Below, in pieces: positions 42,301-55,137 of a stretch of 64,000 nt of DNA; position 1 is the stretch's first letter; the number at the start of each line of letters is the position of its first letter. The position numbers were made by a program, and so were the translations under genes. The notes under the pieces were generated by a model. The model ran no database searches, was not told the DNA's origin, and saw only the letters and a list, made by a program, of their open reading frames with translations. This DNA is from Sinonovacula constricta (taxonomy: Eukaryota; Mollusca; Bivalvia; Cardiida; Solecurtidae). The stretch covers positions 49,322,772-49,386,771 of the forward strand of contig CM017558.1 of the NCBI GenBank assembly GCA_007844125.1. The letters are read 5' to 3'.

Positions 42301-45300
42301 GTGAATCACACTTCACCCTTGCTCAATAACATGTCACCTTCTGATAGAAGTTTATGAGTTACACTTTACCCTTAAATTTTGAACGTATCAAAAGTAAAAA
42401 ATGTATACTTCTTTGATTTTCTTTTGCTAACCTTCGGGACACTCTCTCTTAGTGTATCGGCTAGCTCCTCTGTTATTGCTTATGTTATGCTTGCCGGTGC
42501 CAAACTTGCGAAATCTTCCATAATGCATAAATTATTATGTCTGTCTCTCTGTCTTTCTCTCTATTTTTTAAAGTAAAGGCAAATTTCCAAGTAAAATAAT
42601 GGTTTTCTGAATATTTTATACCTTCTCGTCAAGTTTAAAGTAAAGAGGCAAACAAAAAAGGTGATGCACACTGTACGGGTAAGACAAAATCCTTAGAAAC
42701 CATCTGATTGTCATGAAATAATGCAATATTTTGATTATTTTAAGCGAAAACGTTTGATACACTTTTATTGGATCAATTAATCTAGTCAGCGATTACAAAC
42801 GTAGCATATCTGTTATTGGGCATACTTGTGACAGTCGTAGAGGATCATTCTAGTGAGGGGACAGTCTTGACAAGACAATAATACTCAAATTAAATGTATA
42901 TTTATATACCATATAAACAGCAGCATAATTAATCATTGACAACAATTTTTATCTTATAAAGCTACTACAATCGCATTTTACCTCAGCATAACCTGAAAGG
43001 ACCTGTTTAATGTTAAGAGGACCCATGGAGTGGGCTTATCAGCTGATTGCTGCTCCAAAGAAGGTCACTCCTAGCAGCCAACTGAGACAATAGGGGTAAA
43101 TATAATATTTTGTTACGGTCAATGGCCAAATAGAAAGTAAAAGCCAGCAACAAGTTCTTCAACAACAACAAAAAATTAAACAAACAAATAACAAATTATA
43201 ACAATACATATATTAAACAAACAGAACATAAAGTTATGTATATCAAAGTCCTAAATAAATAAAACATTCATAACCTTTTATCAATCCCCAACAATCCCCA
43301 ACAATCCACAAATGTCAGAAGATGGAGATATATTTCACTACAAATCCAAAATATACACTAGTTATAATCCAAAATCTAAATTCCCAGACTGCTGTTATTT
43401 TAAAACACCTGTTGTCTTCACGGTTGGTCTTTAAGGGCTTGACGTTCTTACTCTGGTGTAACGGTAAACAATGATTAAACAAGATATCGATGGAACCGAT
43501 TGATGCTTCCGGGAGTATTATGGGGACACAGGGAAATATATGTAGTTAAGTCAAATACACAATCTGTCACTTGTTGCTTTGCTTATATTAGGTTAATCTC
43601 CACTGACAGGTTATGCTCCTTACAGGCGCGTATCTGGGACGTTTTTGAAGTTACGCACAATTACAAGGGAAATAACCTTTGTAGTAATACTTTTGAATAT
43701 AGTCGGTTCTTTTCTAATGAATAACAGGTAAAATGCAGACACGGGAGGAACTTAATGCAATATATAAACGGCTAAAATCCTGACGTGTATAAGTTTAATC
43801 ACATAAAACCTTTTCAACTCGATTGGTGTGGTAATAAGATTTTATAACATAGAAACTACGGAAATAAAAGATATCATTCCTAACCCGGGTCAGGCATCGA
43901 CTTTCCTAATTTTTCTGGTAATTTTAGATTTTCGATTTTTCGAACGGAGGTTACGCACGTGCGTAAAGTGCGTAATGGCAGAAACGCGCCTGGCTCCTTA
44001 CATAGTTTTGTTGAATGTAGAAATTGGTGTCTAAAAATAGTGCAAGAAATTGGACAACAATATGCTGTATGAGCATGACCAAAGTTCATTAACTGCAAAA
44101 GATAGGATGATACAAGCACCACACTGAAAAATACTGGTGGTTGCTGAGAAGTAGCCCGGACGCGAAAAAGCCCACACACATACAATAGCCCTATATCATT
44201 TCATACAGTATTTCACAGGACCATCATAACCGGCTTTGTTGGAATATGCTGAAAATAATGCACATCTACTCCTGTTAGTGACGCTCTCCAAAAAGTGTTA
44301 ATGAATTCCTATTCCTGGTTGCAGAGAAATAGCCCGAACAAAAATGATCCAACATCAAGCTACATAGAGGACAATAACTCTTTAAAAGCCGAAAAAATGC
44401 TGAAAAAATCTCTTAATGTTAGTGGCGTTTCAAAAAAAGAGTTTCAGTGAATTCCAGCTGGTGGTTGATGAGGCATAGCAAAGATATTAATGGTCCTTAT
44501 AATACTATAGAGAGAATTTAAAGGCCAATAACTCTGTAAAAATCATCGAACCAGAATGTTTCATTAAATTCAAACCAGTGGTTGCTGAGATAAAGCTCGG
44601 ACAAAAGAGGTTGGACAGACAGACCGTATTACACTATACATAAAAAATTAAAAGACCAATTTCTGTAAAAAATCATTAAACCAGAATGTGCTGATAATAT
44701 GCACATCTGTAGTTATTTGCGAAGAATCCCATAAAGTATCATTGAATTCCAAATGGCATTTGCTGAGAAATAACCCAGACACGAATGGTCCTATTTCTTG
44801 GTGAAACTTCCCATAACGTTTCATTGAGTTCATCTCAGTGGTTGCCGAGATATAGCTCGGACAAAAGCGCGACGGACGGACAGACGGACGGACGAAGCGG
44901 CGACTCTATGCTCCTCTGGTTTTTAGCATAAGCACAACTTCATTTATAATAATAGCCACTACTAGATCTGTTTGAGAAGTTACTAGCTGCATCACATAAC
45001 GAAACATTTCAGAATGTGCCGGAGCGTCTATAAATCAATATCACGTGACCTAGCCCATTAGATCAAAGAGTGACGTTTTGCTGAATGACATCAGCAGTAT
45101 AATTATAGAATGTGACCGTCACATAATTAAAACTTAAAACCATATGATGGAGATTCTTACGTAATAATCTCGCATACTAGTATATATTATTGCTTCTCGT
45201 AGGGTTTCTATATTTTTTTTCATTTAAGAAGTCCTGAAGTACAGACTGAGACTTAGTGATTACTCTGTGTAACACACCAAGGTAAAGTAGCCATATTGAT

Positions 45301-48300
45301 AGAGAAATTGTTGAGTCAAAATATATGTATAATCAGTATTTATTTTTATCTATAACTAGGGGACATATAATAACACCAGACGACATCCAGTGGGTGCTTA
45401 CCGTTCCCGCCATATGGACAGATGGCGCGAAGCAATTCATGCGAAGGGCTGCCGAACAGGTATAGATAGTTTCATTATCAGTGAAGATTGGCAGCCTTCT
45501 TTGATGACAACTTATAGGGATTTTCAGATAAAGTGTATAGAAGCGTAAGATTTATTTTCTTGTAATTCCTTCATTTTTAGTCTAAAAATTAAAATCTATA
45601 CACCATTGAAAAGCTCTTGAAATTCATATTTTCAAATTACAATATTGTTAAAATTCATAAATTCACTAAGACTAAATACACATAAATAAATAAAATTATT
45701 GACCCATTCTTAAAAAATGAATAGTGCATCTTTTTTTGGTTGTATTTTTTACCTTTTAAACTATCAAAATATAGTTTTAAAATTTAAAATACTTCATAAA
45801 AACTGTAAATTTGATATAAATTTCAGTAAAATTGACTGAAAAATAAAAAAAGAGTGGTGAGTTTAATGCAGCTCCTATTTCCATATTTCGGCCTCAATTA
45901 GCTTCTGCCGTCAAAGATGGCTGCCTTAAACTGTCTAATCAGTGACTTTGACATCACATGGAAACTATCTATTTATATGATAATTCATTTACACACTCAT
46001 TATTTTATAAAAGACTACATTTTATTGCCTGTTGCACAGATCTTCCTGTAGTTTAAGCAGTTAGAATGTTTCTTCATTTTAACGGAAACTAAGCTAATGA
46101 GAATATGTCAAGCAGTTAGCATGGACAATTCTAATGAATATAAACGTATAACAAGACATTAAACATAATATACTAATGGTAAAAGGTTTAGCAAGTTGGT
46201 TACACATTTAATATTTTCATTTATTATTACGTTTTTGTTATGTTTAACCGAGTTGGTCACTGGTCATCATAAACCGATGGGTTTGTGTACATAAACTTGT
46301 TTGTAAAACAGAGTATGGCGAAATTAACAAAGTTCACGTGCGGTGCATGCACAGCTAGTTTAGTATCATTTAGGTTGCTGAAAAACACGCTAGTGTACTG
46401 CGCTTTTACTGAAAAGCAAAAAGCTTTCAATAAAGTTTTGAAAATCGTTGATGGGACGTCGCACTGGAATGTCTTTTGAAGAACGTCTGGGAGCAGTCGG
46501 AATGCTGTTGGCTGTTTTGTTAGCAAGAGAAGTCGTTAGGCTCTTTAATCGACATGAATCGACAATCAGTCGCCTAAGGCATAGACTACAGCAAACATGT
46601 AACGTTGCTGACAGGCTTAGAACAGGAAGGCCTCGTAAAACTACGCCGCGAAAAGACCGTTTTATAACGACGTCTTCACGATGTAGCAGATTCATGTATA
46701 TAGCAGAAAGTTAGCCCATCTTCTCAGGAAAGCTACTGGAACGTTCTCAATTATGGCTGAACGGTCAGAAACAGGCTGCGTGCCGCTCGACTCAAAACAT
46801 GCCGACCATACGTTGTATTCCATTGACGCCTAGACACCGTCAGGCAAGGGTTCGATGGGCTCGAGTCCATCGCCGCTGGGCACGTAGACAATGGAATGAC
46901 GTTTTGTTTACCGACGAATTTTGGTTTCATTTGCTGACGGCGGGGTACGCATTTGGAGGAGACAAGTCAAAATGTTGGACACGGATTACGTCATCCAACA
47001 TGACCGTTACGATGGTGGCAGTGTCATGGTTTGGGCTTGCATATACCATGATGGAAAAACTGATCTTGTTATAGTGACTGGCAATCTAACCGCACAAAGG
47101 TACTGTGACGAAATAATCCAGCCCGTTGTCGTACCGTTCATGCCTTACGACCTCTTACCTTATTTAAAAGGTAAACTCGTCAAATAACTTAAGAGGGTGG
47201 GGTGGGGGATGTTGGTGCGAACATAAAACACAACGATAAACAACATCACGCTCTTCAGAAATTCAGTATACATTAGGTGAGACACGTATATAACAGAATA
47301 TAGTTCGTGTAACTAATCCAATTTGCCCTCTAATTAACATGAAAAATATACATTCTATCTCCCAGGATTTTGAATCATTTTTCGTTTCCTGTAGTGCATA
47401 TTGAAAGCGTGTTAAGATTCATTTTCTAGATGCAGTACACCGTTCATTTGTTTGAATTGGCTCCGTTTTAGGCTGGGATCAATGGCGACCAACTAATGAT
47501 TGCTCTGGAACCTGAAGCTGCGTCAATCCTCTGCATGCACCTGTCTTGGAACAAAGGGGAAGAGAATGACAGTTTCAAAGACGGTTCCAAATATCTGGTA
47601 GTTGATATGGGAGGTGAGTCAAAACATGCCTGGCATTGAAACAAACACAATATTACCTATAGCAATATACTAAGCACTGTGTCAAAATTTAAAGACAATT
47701 AAGCGATAGTTATTAAAGAAATAATGCCGAAAAATGATAAATGTGCAAAATTGATGGTGATAGTGGCAATTGTGTTGATGATAAGGATGTTGATGATGTT
47801 GTTTTTGAAAATGAGGAGGATGATCATAAAGAGATGGATCAAGGGGAGGGGGAGGGGGATGCACCCACCCCCTCTACCAATCAGGTAAAAGAGTTGAATC
47901 GTGATAACTAATACATGTAAGCTTAACACATACTAAGCTTTAATGTAAATTTTGTCAGCTGACTGCTTAGGTCAAAGTTAGGGTTCCTTACTGTGTGTAT
48001 ATCTAGAATTTACAGCGATAAGGTTGAATGGATCTTGATTCAACACCCCCCCCCCCCCCCACCACCACCACCAAAATATTTTGTATCCACCCATTGGATG
48101 ATGTTAGATATTTTGCTTTCTAGGAGGTACCGTCGACATTACTTTACATCAAGTGGTAGATGACGCTTCCATTCGTGAGCTGGTGTCGCCATGCGGGGGA
48201 CATTGGGGTGGTACAACTGTAGATGATAACTTTTATCGAACACTTGAACGCATCGTAGGTATGCAGGTCGCTTTTTGGGTTTGCCATTTAGAGTTAGCAA

Positions 48301-51300
48301 AAATAAATCGATATAAAAACATGACAATCAGCATCATTACACATTAATTAATTAAACGGTCCCTATTTGTAGCAGTACAAATTACATCTTACTTCAGCAA
48401 GTCGGCCGCGTTGAAATAACAGAACCAATTATGTCTTTATATTATGTATACAATTATGGAATGTTCATAAGAGTCCCATTATGTTTCTATAAAACAAATA
48501 TTTTATCGGAATTACAAGTTAAAGAGGATGGTATTCTTGAATAAAATGTATTCTGGGTCACAATCTTGACCTACGTCTATTGTCAAAAGACAAAAATGGT
48601 CGTGATTAGACAGAATACACCCGGTTACGACTACAAAAAATACAACAGGTACGATTAGACATAATACATCCGGTTATGATTAGACATAATACACCAGTTA
48701 TTACTAGACATTATACACCGGTCATAACTAGACATAATATACCTAGTTATGACTAGACAGAATACACATAGTTATATATGGTTATGAGTAGTCAGAATAC
48801 ACCTGGTTATAACTAGTCAGAATACACCTGGTGTGGCTAAACATAATACACACAGGCATGTCTAGACAGAATACACATCGCATGAACTAGATAGAATACA
48901 CCTGATCTTGTCTAGATTGAAAACACCTGGTTATGACTAGACTGAACACACCCCGTTATTACTAGACAGAATACACCTGGTTGTGACTAGACAATATACA
49001 CGCAGTTATGGTTAGACAGAATACACCCTGTTGTGACTAGACAGAGTACACCTGGTTATACTAGACAATATACACCCATTTATAACTAAACAGTAAACAC
49101 CCATTTATAACTAGACAGTTTAAAACCAGTTATGACTAGACAGTATACACACAGTTATGACAAGACAGTGTACACCCTGTTATGAATAGACAGTTTACAC
49201 TCGGTTATGAGAAGATAGTATATACATTTCTATGACTAGACAGTATTCACATGTATATGACTAGACATTATACACCGGGTTGTGGCTAGACAGTTTCCTC
49301 CCGGGTATGACTAGACAGCATATACTCAGTTATGAGTAGATAGTATACACCTGTCTATGACTAGACAGTATACACCTGTTATGAGTAGACAGCATTCCTC
49401 CTGTTATGACTAAGACTATATAATCGGGTTTGATCAGTCTGTATACACCCGGTAATGACTAGACAGAATACACCAGGTATGATTAGACATAATACACCCG
49501 GTTATGATTAGACATAATACACCTATTACTAGACATAATAACCCGGTTATGATTAGACATAATACACCAGTTATTACTAGGTAGAATACACCAAATATGA
49601 TTAGACATAATACACCAGTTATTACTAGACAGAATACACCCGGTTATAACTAGACATAAAAAAACCCAGTTATGATTAGACAGAATACACATAGCTATAT
49701 ATGGTTATGAGTAGTCAGAATACACCTGGTTATAACTAGTCAGAATACACCTGGTTATAACTAGACAGAATACACCCTGTTATGACTAGACAGAATACAC
49801 CAAGTATGGCTAGACATAATACAACCAGGCATGTCTAGACAGAATACAAATCGCTTTGACACCCTGTTATGCGTAGACAGTATACACCTTTTGATGACTA
49901 GACATTATACACCTGTCTACGACTAGACAATATACACCCAGTTATAACTAGACATTATACACCCAGTTATGACTAGACATTATACACCTGTTGATAACTA
50001 AACATTATACACCCAGTTATAACTAGACAGTATACACCCAGTTATAACTAGACAGTATACACCCAGTTATAACTATACAGTATACACCCAGTTATAACTA
50101 GACAGTATACACCCAGTTTTAACTAGACATTATACACACGTTATAACTAGACAGTATACATTCAGTTAAAACTAGACAGTATACACCCAGTTTTAACTAG
50201 ACATTATACACCCAGTTTTAACTAGACATAATACACCCAGTTATAACTAGACAGTATACACCCAGTTATAACTAGACAGTATACACCCAGTTATAACTAG
50301 ACAGTATACACCCAGTTTTAACTAGACATTATACACCCAGTTTTAACTAGACATAATACACCCAGTTATAACTAGACAGTATAAACCCAGTTATAACTAG
50401 ACAGTATACACCCAGTTATAACTAGACAGTATACACCCAGTTATAACTAGACAGTATACACCCAGTTATAACTAGACAGTATACACCCAGTTTTAACTAG
50501 ACATTATACACACGTTATAACTAGACAGTATACATTCAGTTAAAACTAGACAGTATACACCCAGTTTTAACTAGACATTATACACCCAGTTTTAACTAGA
50601 CATAATACACCCAGTTATAACTAGACAGTATACACCCAGTTATAACTAGACAGTATACACCCAGTTTTAACTAGACATTATACACACGTTATAACTAGAC
50701 AGTATACATTCAGTTAAAACTAGACAGTATACACCCAGTTTTAACTAGACATTATACACCCAGTTTTAACTAGACATAATACACCCAGTTATAACTAGAC
50801 ATTATACACACGTTATAACTAGACAGTATACATTCAGTTAAAACTAAACAGTATACACCTAGTTATAACTAGACAGTATAAACCCAGTTATAACAAGACA
50901 GTATACACCCAGTTATAACTAGACAGTATACACCTGTCTACGACTAGACAATATACACCCAGTTATAACTAGACATTATACACCCAGTTATGACCAGACA
51001 ATATACACCCGTCATAACTAAACAGAATACACCCGGTTATGACCAGACAGTATTCATCCGGTTATGACCAGACAATATACACCCGGTTATGACCAGACAG
51101 TATACACCCAGTTATGACCAGACATTATACACCCAGATATGACCAGACAGAAAACACCCAGTTATGACCAGACAATATACACCCAGTTATGACCAGACAA
51201 TATACACCCAGTTATGACCAGACAGTATACACCCGGTTATGACCAGAAAATATACACCCAGTTATGACCAGACATTATACACACAGTTATGACCAGACAG

Positions 51301-54080
51301 AATACACCCAGTAATGACCAGACATTATACACCCAGTTATGACCAGACAGAATACACTCAGTTATGACCAGACAGTATTCACCCGGTTATGACAAGACAC
51401 TATTCACCCGGTTTTGACCAGACAGTATACAGCCAGTTATGACCAGACAATATTCGACCGCTTATGACAAGACAGTATTCACCCGGTTATGACCAGACAG
51501 TATACAGCCAAGTATGACCAGACAATATTCGACCGCTTATGACCAGACAGTATTCACCCGGTTATGACCAGACAGTATTCACCCGGTTATGATCAGACAT
51601 TATTCACCCAGTTATGACCAGACAGTATTCACCCAGTTATGATCAGACATTATTCACCCAGTTATGACCAGACAGTATTCACCCAGTTATGACCAGACAG
51701 TATTCATCCGGTTATGACCAGACAGTATTCACCCGGTTATGATCAGACATTATTCACCCAGTTATGACCAGACAGTATTCACCCGGTTATGACCAGACAG
51801 TATTCACCCGGTTATGATCAGACATTATTCACCCAGTTATGACCAGACAGTATTCACCCAGTTATGATCAGACAGTATTCACCCTGTTATGACCAGACAG
51901 TATTCGCCCGGTTATGACCAGACAGTATTCACCCGGTTATGACCAGACAGTATTTACCCAGTTATGATCAGACAGTATTCACCCAGTTATGATCAGACAG
52001 TATTCACCCGGTTATGACCAGACAGTATTCGCCCGGTTATGACCAGACAGTATTCGCCCGGTTATGACCAGACAGTATTCACCCGGTTATGACCAGACAG
52101 TATTCACCCGGTTATGACCAGACAGTATTCATCCTGTTATGACCAGACAGTATTCACCCAGTTATGACTAAACAGAATATTACTCGCTGGGATGAATTCA
52201 ATACCAAGTTGAAAGGTTACATAAATAAAGTTTATTAAAAGATCATTTTAACACAATAAACAATATCACAAGGCACCGTTCAACGATTAGTGCACAACTC
52301 ACCCATCTAGTGTACTTTGTGCTGTTATCTCACCATACCTACCTATGCTCACAAACAATATCACAAACAAAACACACATGTACTTTTATATAAAGTAGAC
52401 CATCCACTCACATCGTGGTTTATACTTACACTGATTGTATAAGCCGGTTTATGTAAACAGGCTTCACTGACACGTAAAGGCTTTTGGAAAGATCCATTAT
52501 GGTCGTTAGAGACTAAGGGTATTATAGCCGTCCGGAAGGACAGCAAAAAACAACAACAAATAATTATCAAACAATGACATTGGAATAGTTTTAACAATAA
52601 TCACAAATGTTTAATTATATTCAGCAAACCGCGCATTTTGTTACAGCGTACACTAAAACAGTTCTAAAATTAACTAGTACCCTAGTACCATTTTCCAAAA
52701 CAGCAATAATGAACACTATAATTATTACTAACGTTACTGCGTTAATTCGTCATATTTTGCACATTATATAAATATACCATGTAAATATTATAAAACAAAA
52801 ACACAAGCTAAGTTCTACTTTTAGAGATTAAGGCCCCGTAAACTTACTTACACTCTGTCTCCACCAGGCACACGGGCTGTGTAGCAACCATTTTTGTAAT
52901 TACGCAGTGGGAACCACATTTGTAACACAACCAGAATTGTAATAAACTTTTTCAATACCTCCAAGAATGGGTTTAAAGCAAATATAATCACCGGAAGCGT
53001 GGTATATGTATGTGTTTATGCATATTTTACTAAAACAAAAGTGTTTTTTGGACGAATCTTTTCTTAAATCATTTTCTTTCACGATTTTTTCTAAGTTCTC
53101 GCCCTGCCTGCTAGCCCGAAGGCAAACATTGTGACTGCGACAACTGTTTTTTTTCCCCAGGTGATGATGTTTTCAAACGTTTTGAACGTGAAGAACAAGA
53201 GGATTTGTTGGATTTGTACAGAGATTTCGAAGTGAAAAAGCGGCCATTTGATGCTGATCCTACACGGGAAACGGTGAGAATTTCCGTACCGACTTGTATC
53301 TTACGGTTGATGAAGAAGATGCATCCGGAAAGGAACGTTGCAGAAATAATAAACGGAGATAGTGAGTTGGCAGGAAATATCGCTTGGAGAGAAGATAAAT
53401 TGAGGGTTAATCTTAATCTGTTTGCCAGCTTCTTTAAAACGTCCATTACAAAGACAATTGACCAAATCAACCGTGTTTTAGAGAATTCTCCCGATGTTCG
53501 GACAATTCTGTTGGTTGGTGGATTTGCCGAGTCCCCGTTGATTCAAGAAAGAATAACAAAACAATTCCACAACAAACGAGTCATCGTCCCCAAAGATGCT
53601 GGTGTCGCTGTTCTGACCGGAGCAGTAATTTACGGACACTCTCCTACCACAATCGTTTCCAGAGTGGCCAAACATACGTACGGAATACGCGTCTTCAGAG
53701 ACTTTGTACCAGGTCAACACCCAGAAGACAAACTGGAGGTCATTGGCACGAAGATAAAATGTAGAGACATATTTGCCGTTCATGTAGAGAAAGGTCAAGA
53801 ACTGAGAGTGGGTGAAAAGCAGTCGATAGAACGATATACAAGGCTGGAGCAAGAACAAACGTCGCTTATCTTCGATTTCTACACATCGGAGACAAACAGA
53901 CCTAAGTACGTCACCGACCCTGGTTGTGCACCACTAGGTCAACTAGAGGTGGAGCTGCAGCCGAGATCTAAAGGCATTGTTGTCTCTCTCATATTCGGAG
54001 GTACAGAGCTGGTAGCCGAAGGTGTTGATGAAGTGACCAACCAGAAGACTGTAGCAAAATTTAAGTTTCTTACGGAGTAA
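38978..54080 (+). CDS. HSPA12-like gene 2 (divergent HSP70 ATPase), complete coding sequence
   Basis: This is a heat shock 70 kDa protein 12-type ATPase. Exons 38978-39310, 40510-40628, 45360-45459, 47472-47613, 48124-48258 and 53161-54080 join to 1749 nt, encoding 582 residues with no interruption. ATG 38978 is chosen because it opens the frame before the ATPase domain and follows an acceptor-like site by 10 bp. Motifs: phosphate-1 IDFGTMYSGYAF (20-31), WVLTVPAIWTD in exon 3, ALEPEAASILC (195-205), phosphate-2 VVDMGGGTVDIT (about 227-238) and adenosine motif LLVGGFAES (393-401). The second threonine of the DxGTT loop is methionine (M25), unlike gene 1. There is no canonical substrate-binding domain. 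Intron phases are identical to gene 1 and exons 2, 3 and 5 have identical lengths, so the two genes are tandem duplicates. No signal peptide is seen. The basic, serine-rich N-terminus (residues 4-14) is short and of unknown role. Confidence 0.92.
40260..40380. repeat. G-rich dispersed repeat in gene 2 intron 1
   Basis: The segment from GGATCCAGACGG runs into a G/GT-rich stretch. It resembles the G-rich segments at about 320-470 and 41080-41165 and is probably a related dispersed repeat. It precedes coding exon 2 by about 130 bp. Confidence 0.4.
40510..40628 (+). CDS. Gene 2 coding exon 2
   Basis: The exon is 119 nt; the acceptor is TTTTCAG ending 40509, the donor AAG|GTACGC. It encodes VEALTVFSESIKYFKKN. 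Same length and phases as gene 1 exon 2. Confidence 0.9.
41080..41165. repeat. G-rich dispersed repeat with a 23-base G run, in gene 2 intron 2
   Basis: The segment starts GGGTCCAGAACTTTT, like the repeat at about 330. It then has 23 consecutive G (41111-41133) and four more G runs of five or six separated by single T or AC. It has strong G-quadruplex potential on the plus strand. The length of such runs is error-prone in assemblies. Confidence 0.8.
41166..44040. other. Middle of gene 2 intron 2; no feature beyond short simple repeats
   Basis: No recognisable gene or element. It contains a short (TA) run near 42100 and AT-rich intron sequence. Confidence 0.4.
44050..44935. repeat. Dispersed repeat of degenerate tandem subunits in gene 2 intron 2
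   Basis: At least four subunits of roughly 100-200 bp share words like TGAATTCCA, GTGGTTGCTGAGA and TA(A/G)C(C/T)CGGAC (near 44150, 44330, 44590, 44770 and 44850). The segment ends with a GACGGACGGACAGACGGACG-like stretch. Similar modular repeats are common in mollusc genomes. It has no coding potential. Confidence 0.6.
45360..45459 (+). CDS. Gene 2 coding exon 3
   Basis: The exon is 100 nt; the acceptor is TAACTAG ending 45359, the donor CAG|GTATAG. It encodes DDIQWVLTVPAIWTDGAKQF. Same length and phase as gene 1 exon 3. Confidence 0.9.
46451..47187 (+). pseudogene. Tc1-type transposase remnant in gene 2 intron 3
   Basis: The first piece (from ATG 46451) reads MGRRTGMSFEERLGAVGML and has the helix-turn-helix stretch STISRLRHRLQQT followed by GRPRKTTPRKDR, the Tc1 N-terminal layout. 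After a rearranged part, the catalytic core resumes as PLTPRHRQARVRWARVHRRW and NDVLFTDEFWFH, with the first catalytic aspartate in TDE. In another frame follow HDRYDGGSVMVW and YHDGKTDLVIVTGNL, then QRYCDEIIQPVVVPFM. The usual QQDNARPH region and the last acidic residue are absent. Frameshifts and truncation make it inactive. Terminal inverted repeats were not found. Confidence 0.85.
47472..47613 (+). CDS. Gene 2 coding exon 4
   Basis: The exon is 142 nt, leaving one base. It encodes AGINGDQLMIALEPEAASILC and ends in YLVVDMG. The acceptor is CCGTTTTAG ending 47471, the donor GGAG|GTGAGT. It is eight codons shorter than gene 1 exon 4 in the loop before the phosphate-2 motif. Confidence 0.9.
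48046..48074. repeat. Poly-C run plus (ACC)n in gene 2 intron 4
   Basis: Fifteen C are followed by short ACC repeats, about 50 bp before the acceptor of exon 5. The pyrimidine tract proper lies nearer the exon (TTTTGCTTTCTAG). Confidence 0.9.
48124..48258 (+). CDS. Gene 2 coding exon 5
   Basis: The exon is 135 nt, as in gene 1. It encodes GGTVDITLHQVV (rest of phosphate-2) and SPCGGHWGGTTVDDNF. The donor is GTAG|GTATGC. Confidence 0.88.
48600..52178. repeat. Minisatellite, 25 bp unit, about 140 copies, in gene 2 intron 5
   Basis: The unit is close to ACCCAGTTATAACTAGACAG plus TATAC. Three zones are visible: a diverged zone (about 48600-49900); a zone of AACTAGACAGTATACACCC units (about 49900-50980) with higher-order repeats; and a zone of GACCAGACAGTATTCACCCG units (about 50985-52170). 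It fills most of the intron between exons 5 and 6. Long open frames across it (such as 49483-49692 minus) are products of the repeat. Confidence 0.95.
52179..53160. other. Rest of gene 2 intron 5; no feature seen
   Basis: AT-rich sequence ending in a strong pyrimidine tract and CCCCAG at 53155-53160. Confidence 0.5.
53161..54080 (+). CDS. Gene 2 last coding exon
   Basis: The exon is 920 nt to TAA 54078-54080. It encodes the C-terminal half of the ATPase with TILLVGGFAES, DAGVAVLTGAVIYGH, YGIRVFRDFVPGQHPEDK and FDFYTSETNRPKYVTDPGC, ending AKFKFLTE. It aligns over its full length with the last exon of gene 1. Confidence 0.93.
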
Positions 54081-54326
54081 GAATGTATACAAAACATTCT
54101 CAGAATGGTCCGATATCGTTATCAAACCGTCGTAAATGATGGATTCTTGATTTACAATGCAAAGGAAACTTTCCGTATGGAACCATTGGTAACAGAATTC
54201 ACGGCCTTTATGTCATTATCGAAAAACTGCTGCTAGATTAAGAGGTCCTCTTTCTTACGGAGTTGAAATGAAAACAAAATTTTAGAGAGGTTGTGATTGT
54301 TGTCCAAGCAAAGAACTGTTTAAATT

Positions 54327-54332
54327 AATAAA
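54327..54332 (+). promoter_or_regulatory. Candidate polyadenylation signal of gene 2
   Basis: AATAAA lies about 250 bp after the stop codon; a second AATAAA is at 54383-54388. Either could end the transcript. Confidence 0.5.
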
Positions 54333-54389
54333 GGTTCTTACTAAACAATAGAGCATAAACTTACCTTGCAGAATAATGTTGAAATAAAC

Positions 54390-55137
54390 ATCCATACAGT
54401 ATTGATGTGTGATCAAAGAAACAAACAACAGTATGAACCTTTTTCCTTTGAATATTTTACGGATGACAAAACTTTGTAATCAGTGCAAAAAGAACTCACA
54501 TTACCAATATAAAATAGTAGCTTTCTGCACTTACAAGACAAATTGCTAGAGATTTAGAAGCAAATAGGGGAGGGTCTGATAATAACAGTAAAACGTCAAA
54601 AAGGTCATAGATCTTATGACGCTCTAAAAAGGGACCGGTGATTCAACCCACTGTATCCATTACTTGTCCGACCCGATGATACGAACAGGGACTGAGTGTA
54701 TGATCAAACGCAGGTTCAGACATGCAAAACAACATGTCAGTTTCTGTATCTCTCTCTACTGACATATTGGATGCGGTCTATGCCCTGCTGCACTTCCTAC
54801 GCTGTAAATGTATCCATATATCATAGGCTAAAAAATTTAACTCCCACCAGGGTAACCGAGGACAAATAAATGCGGTCTGGTACTCGAGTAAACTTAACCG
54901 AAGTTTATTTCGAAAGATGAATGTGGTAGAAAGCCACTCTGCATATATTATTGTGCTAATAATAGAACTGTTGCTATGGTTTGTAAAAAGGTAGATATAA
55001 ATATTTTATGACAACAAAAACTAGACGTAGGCACACAGTTCACATGTTTTATTATTGCAAAAACGATTTACCGGCACTTACTTTTGTACTACTCAAAGCC
55101 TATACTAGAAATTGGAAAGGTAGATAAAACGGTATTC
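54390..55137. other. Sequence downstream of gene 2; no gene seen
   Basis: AT-rich with no recognised gene. A CGAGTA-containing stretch near 54887 recalls the ends of the hAT-like element that begins at 55184. Confidence 0.4.

Noticed and set aside
46257..46695. Minus-strand ORFs opposite the Tc1 remnant
   Set aside because: The plus strand gives clear Tc1 transposase motifs; the minus-strand frames have none.
48600..52178. CRISPR-like periodic array
   Set aside because: The 25 bp units are joined directly with no unique spacers and lie in an intron of an animal gene; it is a minisatellite. The same applies to 12806-13744.
53111..53858. Minus-strand ORFs opposite the last exon of gene 2
   Set aside because: They are antisense shadows of a well-conserved coding exon.
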